Of a stretch of 64,000 nt of DNA, positions 33,427-42,227 are shown piece by piece. The stretch's first letter is position 1. Each line of letters begins with the position of its first letter. Below the pieces are notes generated by a model. That model searched no databases, was not told the origin of the DNA, and worked only from the letters and a program-made list of their open reading frames with translations. Both the position numbers and the translations under genes were made by a program. Source of the DNA: Plastoroseomonas arctica. Lineage in GTDB: Bacteria > Pseudomonadota > Alphaproteobacteria > Acetobacterales > Acetobacteraceae. Location of the stretch: NCBI RefSeq assembly GCF_018128965.1, contig NZ_JAAEDH010000015.1:1-64000 (forward strand). Direction: 5' to 3'.

Positions 33427-34890
33427 TTACCGCACCCGGAAATTTTCAAACTGCCACGGATCCGTGCGATCCACATTCTCCGGAAACAGGTGTTCCCGGT
33501 TCTCCAGCGGCGTCCAGTCCGAGTATTCCCCGACCACATCCCCAAGGTAGGGCGCGCAGATCTCCAGGATCCGCTCATGGTCGAGCGCGTCGGCCTCGAC
33601 CGGCCCGCGATTGGGGTTCTCGATCGCCCAGATGACACCGGCGAGCACGGCAGCCGTGACCTGCAGCGAGGTGGCGTTGTTGTGCGGTGCGACGCGGCGG
33701 GCTTCCTCGATGGTCAGGCGCGAGCCGTACCAGTAAGCACCCTTCGCGTGGCCCATGAGCAGCACGCCGAGCTCATCCATGCCGGTGGTGATCTCGTCGA
33801 CCATCAGGCGCTTGTTGGTCTGCATCACCCAGTTCTTGCCGGCGAGTTCGTGGATGGAGAGCACGGCGCCGTCGCAGGGGTGGTAGGCGTAGTGGCAGGT
33901 GGGGCGGTAGGTGGCCGCGCCGGTTGCGTCGTTCACGGTGTAATAATCGGCGATGGAGATGGCCTCGTTGTGGGTGACGAGGAAGCCGTGGAAGGGGCCT
34001 TCGAGCGGGGTCCAGGTGCGCACGCGGGTGCCGGCGCCGGGGCGGAGGAGGTAGATGGCGGCGTCGCAGCCGAATTCGTGGCGGCGGCCGTCCTCGGGGA
34101 GGGTCTTTTCGTGGGTGCCCCAGCCGAGTTCGGCGGGCTGGTTGCCCTCGCCGACGAAGCCGTCGATGGACCAGGTGTTGACGAATTCGCCGGGGCGCTT
34201 GGGGATGGTGCCGGCCTGGGTGTCGCGCTCGGCGATGTGGATGACCTTTATCCCGAGGGTCTGCGCCAGCGCGGCCCAGCCGGCGCGGTCGACGGGTGCG
34301 GTGGCGGGCACACCGGTCTCGGCCGCGATGTTGAGCAGCGCCTGCTTCACGAAGTGGGAGACCAGGCCGGGGTTCGCACCATGGGTGAGGACCGCCGTGG
34401 GGCCGTCCTTGGGCAAAGCGAGGACGCTCTCACGCAGGGCGTAGTTCGAGCGTTCGGAGGGGGTGAGCGAGGGGTCGGTGTAGAGGCCGCCCCAAGGCTC
34501 GACAACGGTGTCGAGATAGAGCGCGCCAAGTTCGCGGCACAGCGTGATGAGCGCGACGGAGGAGACGTCGACCGAGACGTTGAGCAGAAAGTCGCCCGCG
34601 CCCAGCAGCGGGGTGAGCAGGTCGGCGTAGTTCTCGCGCGTGGCGGCGGTCTCGATAAAGGTGATGCCGTATTCGGCTGCGACCTCATGGCCGCGGGGCT
34701 CGGCGGTGACGATGGTGATGCGCTCGCGCGGCATGGCGACGTGGCGGAGGAGTAGGGGGAGGACGCCCTGGCCGATGGAGCCGAAGCCGAGGATGACCAG
34801 GCGGCCTTCAAAGCGCGCATGGATGGCGTCGATTGGGGCCAGCGTCGCTTCGGTCACGGTGGTGGCGGGGGGGACGGCTTCGAGGGACAT
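33427..34890 (-). CDS. hss: Homospermidine synthase
   Basis: This 487-residue NAD-dependent enzyme joins two putrescines (or putrescine and spermidine) to give sym-homospermidine, the main triamine of many alphaproteobacteria. A Rossmann start (RLVILGFGSIGQGVLPLLLR) precedes 'PWGGLYTDP', 'THGANPGLVSHFVKQALLNI' and 'HNEAISIADYYTV', with aspartate and glutamate residues of the active-site tunnel. AGGAG precedes the chosen ATG; a start at 34923 would add 11 residues. The decarboxylase gene lies 85 bases upstream, so substrate supply and use are linked. Confidence 0.94.
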   Translation of the reverse strand: MSLEAVPPATTVTEATLAPIDAIHARFEGRLVILGFGSIGQGVLPLLLRHVAMPRERITIVTAEPRGHEVAAEYGITFIETAATRENYADLLTPLLGAGDFLLNVSVDVSSVALITLCRELGALYLDTVVEPWGGLYTDPSLTPSERSNYALRESVLALPKDGPTAVLTHGANPGLVSHFVKQALLNIAAETGVPATAPVDRAGWAALAQTLGIKVIHIAERDTQAGTIPKRPGEFVNTWSIDGFVGEGNQPAELGWGTHEKTLPEDGRRHEFGCDAAIYLLRPGAGTRVRTWTPLEGPFHGFLVTHNEAISIADYYTVNDATGAATYRPTCHYAYHPCDGAVLSIHELAGKNWVMQTNKRLMVDEITTGMDELGVLLMGHAKGAYWYGSRLTIEEARRVAPHNNATSLQVTAAVLAGVIWAIENPNRGPVEADALDHERILEICAPYLGDVVGEYSDWTPLENREHLFPENVDRTDPWQFENFRVR

Positions 34891-34975
34891 CGGCGAGCAC
34901 TCCTGGGATCGAGGCGACAGCATAGGGGCGGGGCGGCCGGCTGGCCGTCCCGTTCTTGTGACAATCCGGGTGAGA

Positions 34976-36169
34976 TCAGGCCGCGCGGATGCGGCGGGTG
35001 GTCAGGCCTGCGGTTTCCAGCAGCGGGCGGTCGCGCACGGCCTCGATGCGGGGCGCCTCGAAGCCGTTGAAGTTCGAGCCCAGGCAGGCGCCATAGGCAC
35101 CGAGTTGGCCGATCTCGATCCAGTCGCCCTCCGCCATGTCGGCGGGCAGCGGGAAGGGGCCGTGCATCACGTCCGCGCTGTCGCAGGTGGGGCCGAAGAA
35201 GGCGAAGTCGCGCAGCGGGGCGTCGGAGGCACGCAGCGCGCGGACCGGGAAGCGGAAGGCGGGGGTGCCGGCGTCGGAGAGCGAGCCGTAGACGCCGTCA
35301 TTGATGAACAGCATGCCGTCGCGCCGCGCCTGGACCTGCACGACGAGGGAGGCGCCGCCCGCGACCAGGGCGCGGCCGGGCTCGGCCCAGAGGCGCGTGC
35401 CGGCGGCGAGGCCAGCCTGCGCGTAGCCGCGCGCGATCGCCGCCATGAAGGCGGAGAGCGGCGGGGGCGAGAGGTCCGGGTAGGCCACGGGGAAGCCGCC
35501 GCCGACATCGACGATCTCGACCGCGACGCCCGAGGCGCGGATGGTGTCGCCGGCCATGATCATGGCGCGGGTGTAGCTCTCGGGCTCCATGCACTGGCTG
35601 CCGACATGGAAGGACAGGCCGAGGGTGACGGCGTGCGGGCGCGCGGCGGCGAGCAATGCGGCGGCCACATCGGGCGCCGCGCCGAACTTGCCGGAGAGGT
35701 CGTAGCGCGCGCTGCCCTTGGGCAGGCCCAGGCGCACGAAGAGACCGAGATCGGTGGCGTCGTTCGTCTCGGCCAGGATCTTCGCCAGCTCCTCGGCGGA
35801 GTCGAAGACAAAGTCGCGCACGCCATGGACCGCATAGGACTCGAGGATGGCCGAGCGCGCCTTGATCGGGTGCATGAAGTGGATGATGGCCAAGGGGAAC
35901 AGGCCGCGCACCAGGCGCACCTCACCGAGCGAGGCGCAGTCGAAATGGCGCACGCCGCCATCCCACAGCGCGCGCAGGACCTGCGGCTCGGGGTTGCACT
36001 TCACGGCATAGAGGGTGTCGCCGGGGAAGGCGCGGCGGAAGGCCCGCGCGGTCTCGGCCAGCACGGCGGGGCGCAGGCAGAGGACGGGGTCCTCCGGGCG
36101 GGCGGCGAAGATGAGGTCGTCAACACGGGGCAGGGCGCGGAGCGCGCCGTGCGGAATGAAAGCAGACAT
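34976..36169 (-). CDS. Fold-III ornithine/lysine-type PLP decarboxylase
   Basis: This 397-residue alanine-racemase-fold decarboxylase has the PLP lysine at residue 57 in 'LYAVKCNP', the phosphate loop 'VDVGGGFPVAYP', 'LWAEPGRALV', and the catalytic Cys in 'FFGPTCDSADVM'. This is the eukaryotic-type ODC arrangement, also used by bacterial ornithine/lysine decarboxylases. It lies directly upstream of homospermidine synthase, so ornithine to putrescine is the likely reaction; lysine to cadaverine cannot be excluded. GGGAAG lies upstream of the ATG. Confidence 0.92.
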   Translation of the reverse strand: MSAFIPHGALRALPRVDDLIFAARPEDPVLCLRPAVLAETARAFRRAFPGDTLYAVKCNPEPQVLRALWDGGVRHFDCASLGEVRLVRGLFPLAIIHFMHPIKARSAILESYAVHGVRDFVFDSAEELAKILAETNDATDLGLFVRLGLPKGSARYDLSGKFGAAPDVAAALLAAARPHAVTLGLSFHVGSQCMEPESYTRAMIMAGDTIRASGVAVEIVDVGGGFPVAYPDLSPPPLSAFMAAIARGYAQAGLAAGTRLWAEPGRALVAGGASLVVQVQARRDGMLFINDGVYGSLSDAGTPAFRFPVRALRASDAPLRDFAFFGPTCDSADVMHGPFPLPADMAEGDWIEIGQLGAYGACLGSNFNGFEAPRIEAVRDRPLLETAGLTTRRIRAA

Positions 36170-36379
36170 GGGCACTTCCCTGTCAGAGCGCCGACCCACA
36201 TGGCCGGCTCCACCGATAAGGACGCGTCCCGTCGTTGCCTTCCGGCACGTGCGATAGCGCCAGTGATGGGGGATATGGTCGCTTGTTCCGGAAAATGCAA
36301 GGGCATTTGCGGGGTTGGCCTGGGTTTTTCCGGGAGTCTGCTGGGGAGGCGGGGGATTTCGGTGGAATTTAAGCAAGGT

Positions 36380-36399
36380 CGGGGGAAAGAATTCCCCCG
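36380..36399. repeat. Dispersed palindrome, copy 3 (left of a pair)
   Basis: Arms CGGGGGAA and TTCCCCCG surround AGAA, slightly shortened relative to the family. It is followed by ATCTTTTATTTTCATCTATTGGTGC, the family tail. It sits in the 319-base space (36170-36488) between the decarboxylase and agmatinase genes; the rest of that space holds nothing else I recognise. Confidence 0.82.
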
Positions 36400-36477
36400 C
36401 GCCCCGATCTTTTATTTTCATCTATTGGTGCCGGTTGCCCGGCCAGCACCAAAATTCAAAAGTTAAAGAATGGGGGT

Positions 36478-36501
36478 CTGGGGGAAATTCATTTCCCCCA
36501 G
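36478..36501. repeat. Dispersed palindrome, copy 4, overlapping the agmatinase 3' end
   Basis: Arms CTGGGGGAAAT and ATTTCCCCCAG surround TC, perfect 11-base arms. The stop codon of the agmatinase gene (36489-36491) lies in its centre and the last codons (Trp-Gly-Lys) are read from its arm. Together with copy 3 it forms an inverted pair whose inner parts contain TTGGTGC / GCACCAA. Confidence 0.88.
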
Positions 36502-37391
36502 TCTTTGCCAACCATGCAGATATATTCCCACGCCAAAGTCGCGCCCGCCAGCGCCGTGATCTCCGACACGTCATAGGCGGGGGCGACTTCCACAAGGTCC
36601 ATCCCGCGCCAATCCAGGCCCGCCATCCCCCGGATGAGCGCTTGCGCCTGCCAGGAGGCGAGGCCGCCGATTTCCGGGGTGCCGGTGCCCGGCGCGAAGG
36701 CCGGGTCGAGCGCGTCGATGTCGAAGGAGAGATAGGCGGGGCCGGTGCCGAGCACGGCGCGGGCGCGGGCGATGGTCGCCGCGATGCCCTCCGCGTGGAC
36801 GTCCTGTGCGGAGAGCACGGTGACACCGCGCGCCGGCGCCCAGGCGGCGACCTCGGTCTGGACGGTGGCGCGGATACCGATCTGGATGGTGCGGTGGGGG
36901 TCGATCAGGCCCTCGTTGATGGCGTGGAAGAAGACGGAGCCGTGGCCGTATTCCTGGCCGAAGCTTTCCGACCAGGTGTCGCAATGGGCGTCGACGTGGA
37001 GCAGGGCCAGGGATTGGCCGACGCGACGGGCGAGGGCGCGGAGCAGTGGGAGGGTGACGCCGTGTTCCCCGCCCAGGGCGAGCAGGTGAGGGATGAGCGC
37101 GGCCTGCTGCTCGATGAGCGCGAGGCTGGCCTGGATGTCGCCGAGCGCGATGGCGAATTCGCCGAGATCGGCGAGCGAGAGGGTCGCGGGGTCGACGCCG
37201 CTGACCGGGTGGGCGCCGTCGACCAGCATGCGCGAGGCGGCGCGGATGGCCTGCGGACCGGCGCGGGTGCCGGCGCGGTTGGTGGTGCCGATGTCGAGCG
37301 GGATCCCGGCGACCGAAAGGGCGGCCGGGGTGGTGGTGAAGGGCAGGCCGAGGAAGCCGGGGGGTGTGGCGAAGGTCGGGACGCCGACCAT
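36489..37391 (-). CDS. speB: Agmatinase (ureohydrolase family)
   Basis: This 300-residue binuclear Mn enzyme hydrolyses agmatine to putrescine and urea. All metal ligands are visible: His110 in 'LGGEHG', Asp134, His136 and Asp138 in 'HVDAHCDT', and Asp224 and Asp226 in 'SFDIDALDPAFAPGTGTPE'. The C terminus is read into a copy of the dispersed palindrome, which provides the stop. The start is five bases from the DUF3141 stop, so both are co-transcribed. With the decarboxylase and homospermidine synthase downstream on the same strand this makes a polyamine block. Confidence 0.94.
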   Translation of the reverse strand: MVGVPTFATPPGFLGLPFTTTPAALSVAGIPLDIGTTNRAGTRAGPQAIRAASRMLVDGAHPVSGVDPATLSLADLGEFAIALGDIQASLALIEQQAALIPHLLALGGEHGVTLPLLRALARRVGQSLALLHVDAHCDTWSESFGQEYGHGSVFFHAINEGLIDPHRTIQIGIRATVQTEVAAWAPARGVTVLSAQDVHAEGIAATIARARAVLGTGPAYLSFDIDALDPAFAPGTGTPEIGGLASWQAQALIRGMAGLDWRGMDLVEVAPAYDVSEITALAGATLAWEYICMVGKDWGK

Positions 37392-37395
37392 GGCC

Positions 37396-39672
37396 TCAGG
37401 CCGCGACCGGGCGGGCCAGCTTTAGCGTTTCCCGCAGCCGCGCGAGCATGGCGAGGACGGCTTCGGGCTGGTCGGTCTCGGGGCCGGCGACGTCGGCCAC
37501 CGTCTGCAGCGCGCGGCGGCGGTCCGGTGCGCCGGGCAGCAGTTGCGGCAGGGTCGCGAGAGCCTGCTCAGCATCGACGGCGACGATCAGCGTCTGCTCG
37601 CGGATCATCGACTGGCGCGCGTCGGCGGACATTTCGGCGAAGGGGCTTTCGGTAGTGAGCAGGGCGTTGGAGCGGGCCAGGCGATCGCGGCGCACGCCGC
37701 CGCGGGCGCGGGCGAGCAGGATCATCATGCGCACCACCGCCTCGGCATAGCCGCCGGTGGCGATGCGGGTCATGGCGACCTGCACCTCGGGGGTCTGGGC
37801 GAGGGCCGCCTGGGCGGGAGCCTCGATCGGCACATCGTCGGTGATGCCGATGGCGGCGAGCGCGCCGTAGACGATGTGGAAAGCGATCTCCTGGCGGGCA
37901 TCGCGGGTGTCGCGGTAGCGGTCGATGGATGCTTCGATGCGGTCCGCCATGGCGCGTTCGGCGGCGATGAAGGCGTTGTCGGGCGCGGCCTGCTGGCGGT
38001 GGGCGCGGACGTGCTCGGCCATGGTCGCGAAGCCGGCCATGAAGGGGTTGATCTTGTCGGACATCAGGGAGCGCTTGGCGCGGAGGGGGTGGAGCTGGCG
38101 GCGGAGTTCGGCCGTCTGCTCGGTGGCGAATTGGCGGATGATGGGGCGCAGCGTGAGGTCGTACAGGGTCTCGTTCAGGGCGCTGACCTTGGCGACGGCG
38201 GGGAAGGCTTCGTTCTCGGCCTCGCCGGACAGGGCGCGGATGTCGGCGATGGAGCGTTCCACCAGCTCGACCTGGAAGCCGGTGTTCAGGCCCGTGCCCT
38301 CGGTGCCGGTGATGCGCATTTCGTACAGGCCGGGGGCCACGGCCTCGATGGTGTCGAGGGTGGTGGCGATTTCGGCGTGTTCCTTCAGCGCCACCTTGCC
38401 GGAGACGAAGATGCCGAGGTGGCCGATATCGGCGTGCATCAGGTAGATGATGGTCTGGCCGAGCGTCTTTATTTGCTGTTCGTCGTCGTAGACGTCGGCG
38501 ATCCACCGCAAGGCTTGCCCTGGCGGGGTGATGTTGTCGCCGGCGGAGGCGAAGACGATGATGGGAGAGCGGACGGCGCGCATGTCGAAGGCCGCACCCG
38601 GGCCGGCGGAGAGGGTGCCGCGGGAGAAGCGGTTGCCGATGAACAGGTTCTCGACGATCCAGTTGATCTCGTCGGCGTTCATCAGGAAGAAGCCGCCCCA
38701 CCAGCGTTCGAATTCCAGGAAGCGTTCGGATTCCGTGTCCACGTTCTGGAAGAGGTTGGCGTATTTGCGGAACTTCGCGTTGCCGGGGCTGAGGTTTTCG
38801 AAATTCTGGACCAGGTTGGCGCCGTCGAAGCGGCCATTGCCGAGGTCGGACAGCATGGCGGCGGGCCAGGCGCCGCCGGCGAGGCCCCCGGCGTAGCGCA
38901 TGGGGTTCTTGCCGGTCTCGCCGGCCCAGTAGGAGAGGGGGGCGCCGTTGAGAACCAGCGGGCCGGTGAGCTCGGGGGCGGTCGCACCCAGCATCATCAC
39001 CGCCCAGCCGCCCTGGCAATTACCGATGACGACGGGCTTGGGCGCGTCCGGGTGGCGGGTGGCGATGGTGCGGAGGAATTCCTCCTCGGCGGCGGTGATG
39101 TCGAGGATGGTCTGGGAGGGCTCGGGCTCGCGGAAGAAGATGACGAAGTAGACGGGGTGGCCGCGGCGCAGCGCGACGCCGACCTGGCTGTCCGACTTGA
39201 AGCCGCCGATGCCGGCGCCGTGGCCGGCGCGGGGGTCGATGATGACGAAGGGGCGGAGGGCGGGGTTTTGGGCGGGCCAGCCCTCGGGGGGGGTGATGGA
39301 GACGAGGGCGTAGTTGCAGGGGCGGGGGAGAGAGCGGCCGTCGACGACCATCTCATAGGCGAAGTGCAGGACGGGGGGGCAGCCGGCGGCTTCATGGGAG
39401 ACGAAGGTGTTGCCGGCCTGGCGCATGGTGTCCCAGAAGAGGATGCCGCGCTGGGTGGCGTCGATGGCGTAGGCCATGGCGTCCTGGGCGAGGGCGAAGG
39501 GGGATTTTTGGAAGGGGCTGAGGTCGGGGAAGGTGGGGAGGCGCGGGGCGAAGGTGGGGGCGGCGCGCTGGATGACGCCGGTGATGCGCTGGGCCTGTTC
39601 GAGGGCGCGGGCGGCGGATTCGGAAGTGCGGGCGAGGAGCTCGGTGACGGGAGCGGAAGTGGTGGGGGTCAT
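37396..39672 (-). CDS. DUF3141 protein, PHA-synthase-like hydrolase fold
   Basis: About 758 residues. An N-terminal helical region of phasin-like character (to residue ~90) precedes an alpha/beta hydrolase core. The nucleophile elbow is 'VVIGNCQGGWAVMM' with Cys219, the G-x-C-x-G-G lipase-like box of polyhydroxyalkanoate synthases; the acid is in 'ASAGDNITPPG' and the His in 'HADIGHLGIF'. A long helical C-terminal extension of about 300 residues is not found in PhaC and is typical of DUF3141. It is first in the polyamine run. AGGAG precedes the ATG. Function not established. Confidence 0.86.
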   Translation of the reverse strand: MTPTTSAPVTELLARTSESAARALEQAQRITGVIQRAAPTFAPRLPTFPDLSPFQKSPFALAQDAMAYAIDATQRGILFWDTMRQAGNTFVSHEAAGCPPVLHFAYEMVVDGRSLPRPCNYALVSITPPEGWPAQNPALRPFVIIDPRAGHGAGIGGFKSDSQVGVALRRGHPVYFVIFFREPEPSQTILDITAAEEEFLRTIATRHPDAPKPVVIGNCQGGWAVMMLGATAPELTGPLVLNGAPLSYWAGETGKNPMRYAGGLAGGAWPAAMLSDLGNGRFDGANLVQNFENLSPGNAKFRKYANLFQNVDTESERFLEFERWWGGFFLMNADEINWIVENLFIGNRFSRGTLSAGPGAAFDMRAVRSPIIVFASAGDNITPPGQALRWIADVYDDEQQIKTLGQTIIYLMHADIGHLGIFVSGKVALKEHAEIATTLDTIEAVAPGLYEMRITGTEGTGLNTGFQVELVERSIADIRALSGEAENEAFPAVAKVSALNETLYDLTLRPIIRQFATEQTAELRRQLHPLRAKRSLMSDKINPFMAGFATMAEHVRAHRQQAAPDNAFIAAERAMADRIEASIDRYRDTRDARQEIAFHIVYGALAAIGITDDVPIEAPAQAALAQTPEVQVAMTRIATGGYAEAVVRMMILLARARGGVRRDRLARSNALLTTESPFAEMSADARQSMIREQTLIVAVDAEQALATLPQLLPGAPDRRRALQTVADVAGPETDQPEAVLAMLARLRETLKLARPVAA

Positions 39673-39910
39673 GGCGAGGGCTCCTGGAGGTGGGCGCGAG
39701 ATAGGTGGCATGTGGGGACGGAAGGTGGAAGGGGCGTCTGAGTTGTGAAGCAATAGAGGCGTAAGAAGGACGTTCCGCAGGCCACCGTTCTTTTCACTTC
39801 TAATGCCTTCGATACGGCTGCCGCGTCGAAACAGGCCTTAGCGCGGAGGCCAAATTGCCTGGACTACCGTGGGGGACTGCGAATAGCCTGCGTGATGTGG
39901 AGATCGCGTG

Positions 39911-41335
39911 ATGGCAACATCCCGGGAAGAGCGTTCGAAACGGCTGGAGGCGCGCATCGCCGATTTGCTTGCTCGCGTGCCACATGATGGCCTCATGCAG
40001 CTGCACGAGACCTACCGACGCGGCGACCTGATCTTCACTTGCGACAAGGGCGTTCTGTCGAAGGCGCTGCTTGTCGGGCAGACCTTGGCCGATGGCAAAC
40101 CCGCACGGTTTGCGCACGTGGCGCTTTGTGTCGCGCCGGGGCTGCTGGTGGAATCCATCCCGCCTACGGGCGAACATCCGGCGGGCGGCGTACGCATTGT
40201 CCGCGTCGAGGATGATGCCGATTGCCGGTTTCACGTCATGCCGAAGCGCCGCTTCAGAGCGCTCCGCCTGCCGAAGATGGACAGCGACAGGGTCCTCGGC
40301 GCCATCCAGTACTATCTGGACCAGACCTATAGTTATCGCTTCCTGGTGCGGCCTGACCACGCAGGTTCCGTGTTCTGCTCGCAATTCGCGATGCAGGTTC
40401 TGGCGCGCGCCGGCGTCACGCCACCGGGGCTGCCGGAGGGGCATCTGGTCACGCCAAGTACGCTCTTCCGCGCCGCCGCGAAGGCGGGTGCCAGAGACTT
40501 GAGCGAAGACTACCGCGCGATCGCCGAGCGGATCGAAGGCGAGGCCGATTTACGGGCGGCCATGGCCACGGACCCCATGCGGACAGGGGGCCTGCGGATC
40601 TTTGATGCCTCCGTTGCCCTGCAGCGGGCAATCGAAGGCACTCATGCCTCCGCGGCGATGTTGACTGAGTTTATCGACACGAGATCCAAGATACAGGCTC
40701 TTCAGATTGATGCCGAGCTTAGCAAGGTGCGTGCGGCGTCGCCGCGTCCAAAGGGCGGGAAGCCGGTTGCCGACCTGTGGAACGAAATTGAAGGGCTTGT
40801 TCCGGCCATACACAGCGCGTTGACCGGGGCTGCTGTTTCGCGTCCCGCGATGATCGAATGGAAAGCGGGCGGCTGGCGGTCCGAGCTGATGGAGCCGACG
40901 CGCCTGCCCGATCCCGCCCGTTCGCTGCTTAACCTGGATCGCCTCGCGGCCGCCTCGCTCCAGATGGCGGAGGAACGTCGCGAGATGCTGAGGGAAAGTG
41001 CAATATTGGTGGCCGAGCTCGCCGCCGCGGCCGCGACCGGGCGGCCCGACGCGCTGCCTCTCATCCAAGCGGCCGTGACCCGGGATTTCGAGACCTTGAG
41101 CCCCTTCTTCCGCTCGCTCGGGCACCTTACAGGGCGCCTTGTTTCGCCATGGGCGGAAAGACCGCCAAGCTATCCGCCGGAGATCGAGCCGATGGCGCGG
41201 GCGCTCGAGACGACGCTTGTGCGGCTTGAGGCGACGACGCTCGAGACCTGGGAGGCACTCTGCGCCTGGCTCGCTGCCCACAAGGGTGCCAATGCCGCGA
41301 TCGCCGCGCGGATCGAGAAGGAACGCTCCAAATGA
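39911..41335 (+). CDS. Permuted papain-like (NlpC/P60, YiiX-type) enzyme with helical C-terminal domain
   Basis: This 474-residue protein has no signal peptide. Residues 35-165 look like a permuted NlpC/P60 domain: 'RRGDLIFTCDKG', then His69 in 'RFAHVALCV', Glu81 in 'LLVESIPP' and the nucleophile candidate Cys156 in 'GSVFCSQFAMQVL', the His-then-Cys order of YiiX/LRAT-like enzymes that act on lipids or amide bonds. Residues 200-470 are helical and unrecognised. Its stop overlaps the next start (ATGA), so it is coupled to a membrane protein. Codon use is less G/C-biased at third positions than neighbours, suggesting acquisition. Confidence 0.78.
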   Translation: MATSREERSKRLEARIADLLARVPHDGLMQLHETYRRGDLIFTCDKGVLSKALLVGQTLADGKPARFAHVALCVAPGLLVESIPPTGEHPAGGVRIVRVEDDADCRFHVMPKRRFRALRLPKMDSDRVLGAIQYYLDQTYSYRFLVRPDHAGSVFCSQFAMQVLARAGVTPPGLPEGHLVTPSTLFRAAAKAGARDLSEDYRAIAERIEGEADLRAAMATDPMRTGGLRIFDASVALQRAIEGTHASAAMLTEFIDTRSKIQALQIDAELSKVRAASPRPKGGKPVADLWNEIEGLVPAIHSALTGAAVSRPAMIEWKAGGWRSELMEPTRLPDPARSLLNLDRLAAASLQMAEERREMLRESAILVAELAAAAATGRPDALPLIQAAVTRDFETLSPFFRSLGHLTGRLVSPWAERPPSYPPEIEPMARALETTLVRLEATTLETWEALCAWLAAHKGANAAIAARIEKERSK

Positions 41336-41796
41336 ACAAGACACTGGCAGCGCTGCGTCGCGGCGACATGACCGATGTGACCATAGCTTGCTTCGTTGCC
41401 GTGCTTCTTTACGGGCTGATGCTGCTCTTCGCGCTGATCCATCAGGGTGGCGCATTGTTCTCGGCGGCGCTGCTCGCCGGCATCCTCGGTGCCGCGCTAG
41501 GCTGGGTGATCGGCATCGGGCTCTCGCCCTACGAGGCGAAGGAGCGGAAATCCTTTTCCGATCTCGGCAAGCTGGTCGCTGGCTTCCTTGGCGGCTACGG
41601 CCTTAGCAAGCTCGATCCGGCGTTGAGTCGCCTCGGCTCGGCTGGCCATGGCTTAGCTGACGCGGTGGTGAAGGATGCTCTCGCCCTCGCGGGCGTAGGA
41701 AGCGCTTCGATGCTGATCGCCGCGGTGCTGACCTACATCACCCGGCACTACTGGGATGACGCGCAGAACCAGGGGCGATCCGCGCCGGGCGCGTAG
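41332..41796 (+). CDS. Membrane protein coupled to the papain-like enzyme
   Basis: This 154-residue protein has two hydrophobic helices near residues 16-38 and 42-60, a soluble middle with 'SPYEAKERKSFSDLGKLVAG', and a further hydrophobic segment near 118-140 ending 'TYITRHYWDD'. Its ATG lies in the stop of the upstream gene, so the two are probably made in fixed ratio. The helix near residues 75-100 ('FLGGYGLSKLDPALSRLG') is amphipathic. No family is recognised. A pore, an anchor or a partner for the enzyme is plausible. Confidence 0.76.
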   Translation: MNKTLAALRRGDMTDVTIACFVAVLLYGLMLLFALIHQGGALFSAALLAGILGAALGWVIGIGLSPYEAKERKSFSDLGKLVAGFLGGYGLSKLDPALSRLGSAGHGLADAVVKDALALAGVGSASMLIAAVLTYITRHYWDDAQNQGRSAPGA

Positions 41797-41802
41797 AGGC
41801 CC

Positions 41803-42162
41803 TTATGGCGCCCCCCTAACCACCCCATCCCTAACAAACACCCGAAACGGCGTCGTCCCGTTCCCGTCATTCTCCAACGACCGCCACCGCCCGTTCTGGC
41901 ACAACATCCCCCCGTTCAGCGGCACCGCGTCGAACACCACCGTGTTCCGGTGCCGCGTCCCGTCCGGCCCGATCGCCTCAAAATCGGTGGTGCACACCGC
42001 GCCCGTCACCACCGGCCGGTAGCCATCGATCATCCACCCGCCGCCGCCGGTGCTCGGGAAGGGGTTTTGCAGCACGGGCCAGGCGGCGGGGTCCTCGGCC
42101 GTGGTCTGGGCGAAGGCCGCCACGGAGGCGAGCAGGGCAAGGGCGATGGCAGGGCGGATCAT
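41803..42162 (-). CDS. Small secreted protein
   Basis: This 119-residue protein has a signal peptide (residues 1-18, cut near AFAQ). The mature part is short and beta-rich with two Cys (GAVCTTDFEAIG and NGGMLCQNGRWR) likely to pair. No family is recognised. It converges with the membrane gene of the papain-like cassette (six bases between stops) and follows a Bug receptor gene on the same strand. Confidence 0.66.
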   Translation of the reverse strand: MIRPAIALALLASVAAFAQTTAEDPAAWPVLQNPFPSTGGGGWMIDGYRPVVTGAVCTTDFEAIGPDGTRHRNTVVFDAVPLNGGMLCQNGRWRSLENDGNGTTPFRVFVRDGVVRGAP

Positions 42163-42227
42163 GGCGAGGTCTCCTAAGGCGATGCCCCGTTACGCCCTGC
42201 CCTCGGCCGCGGATGCATCCGCGCCTC

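Noticed and set aside
37543-39741. 732-codon plus-strand frame opposite DUF3141
   Set aside because: Extremely Gly/Asp/Val-rich, low-complexity translation of the complementary strand; the opposite gene has a clear catalytic Cys box.
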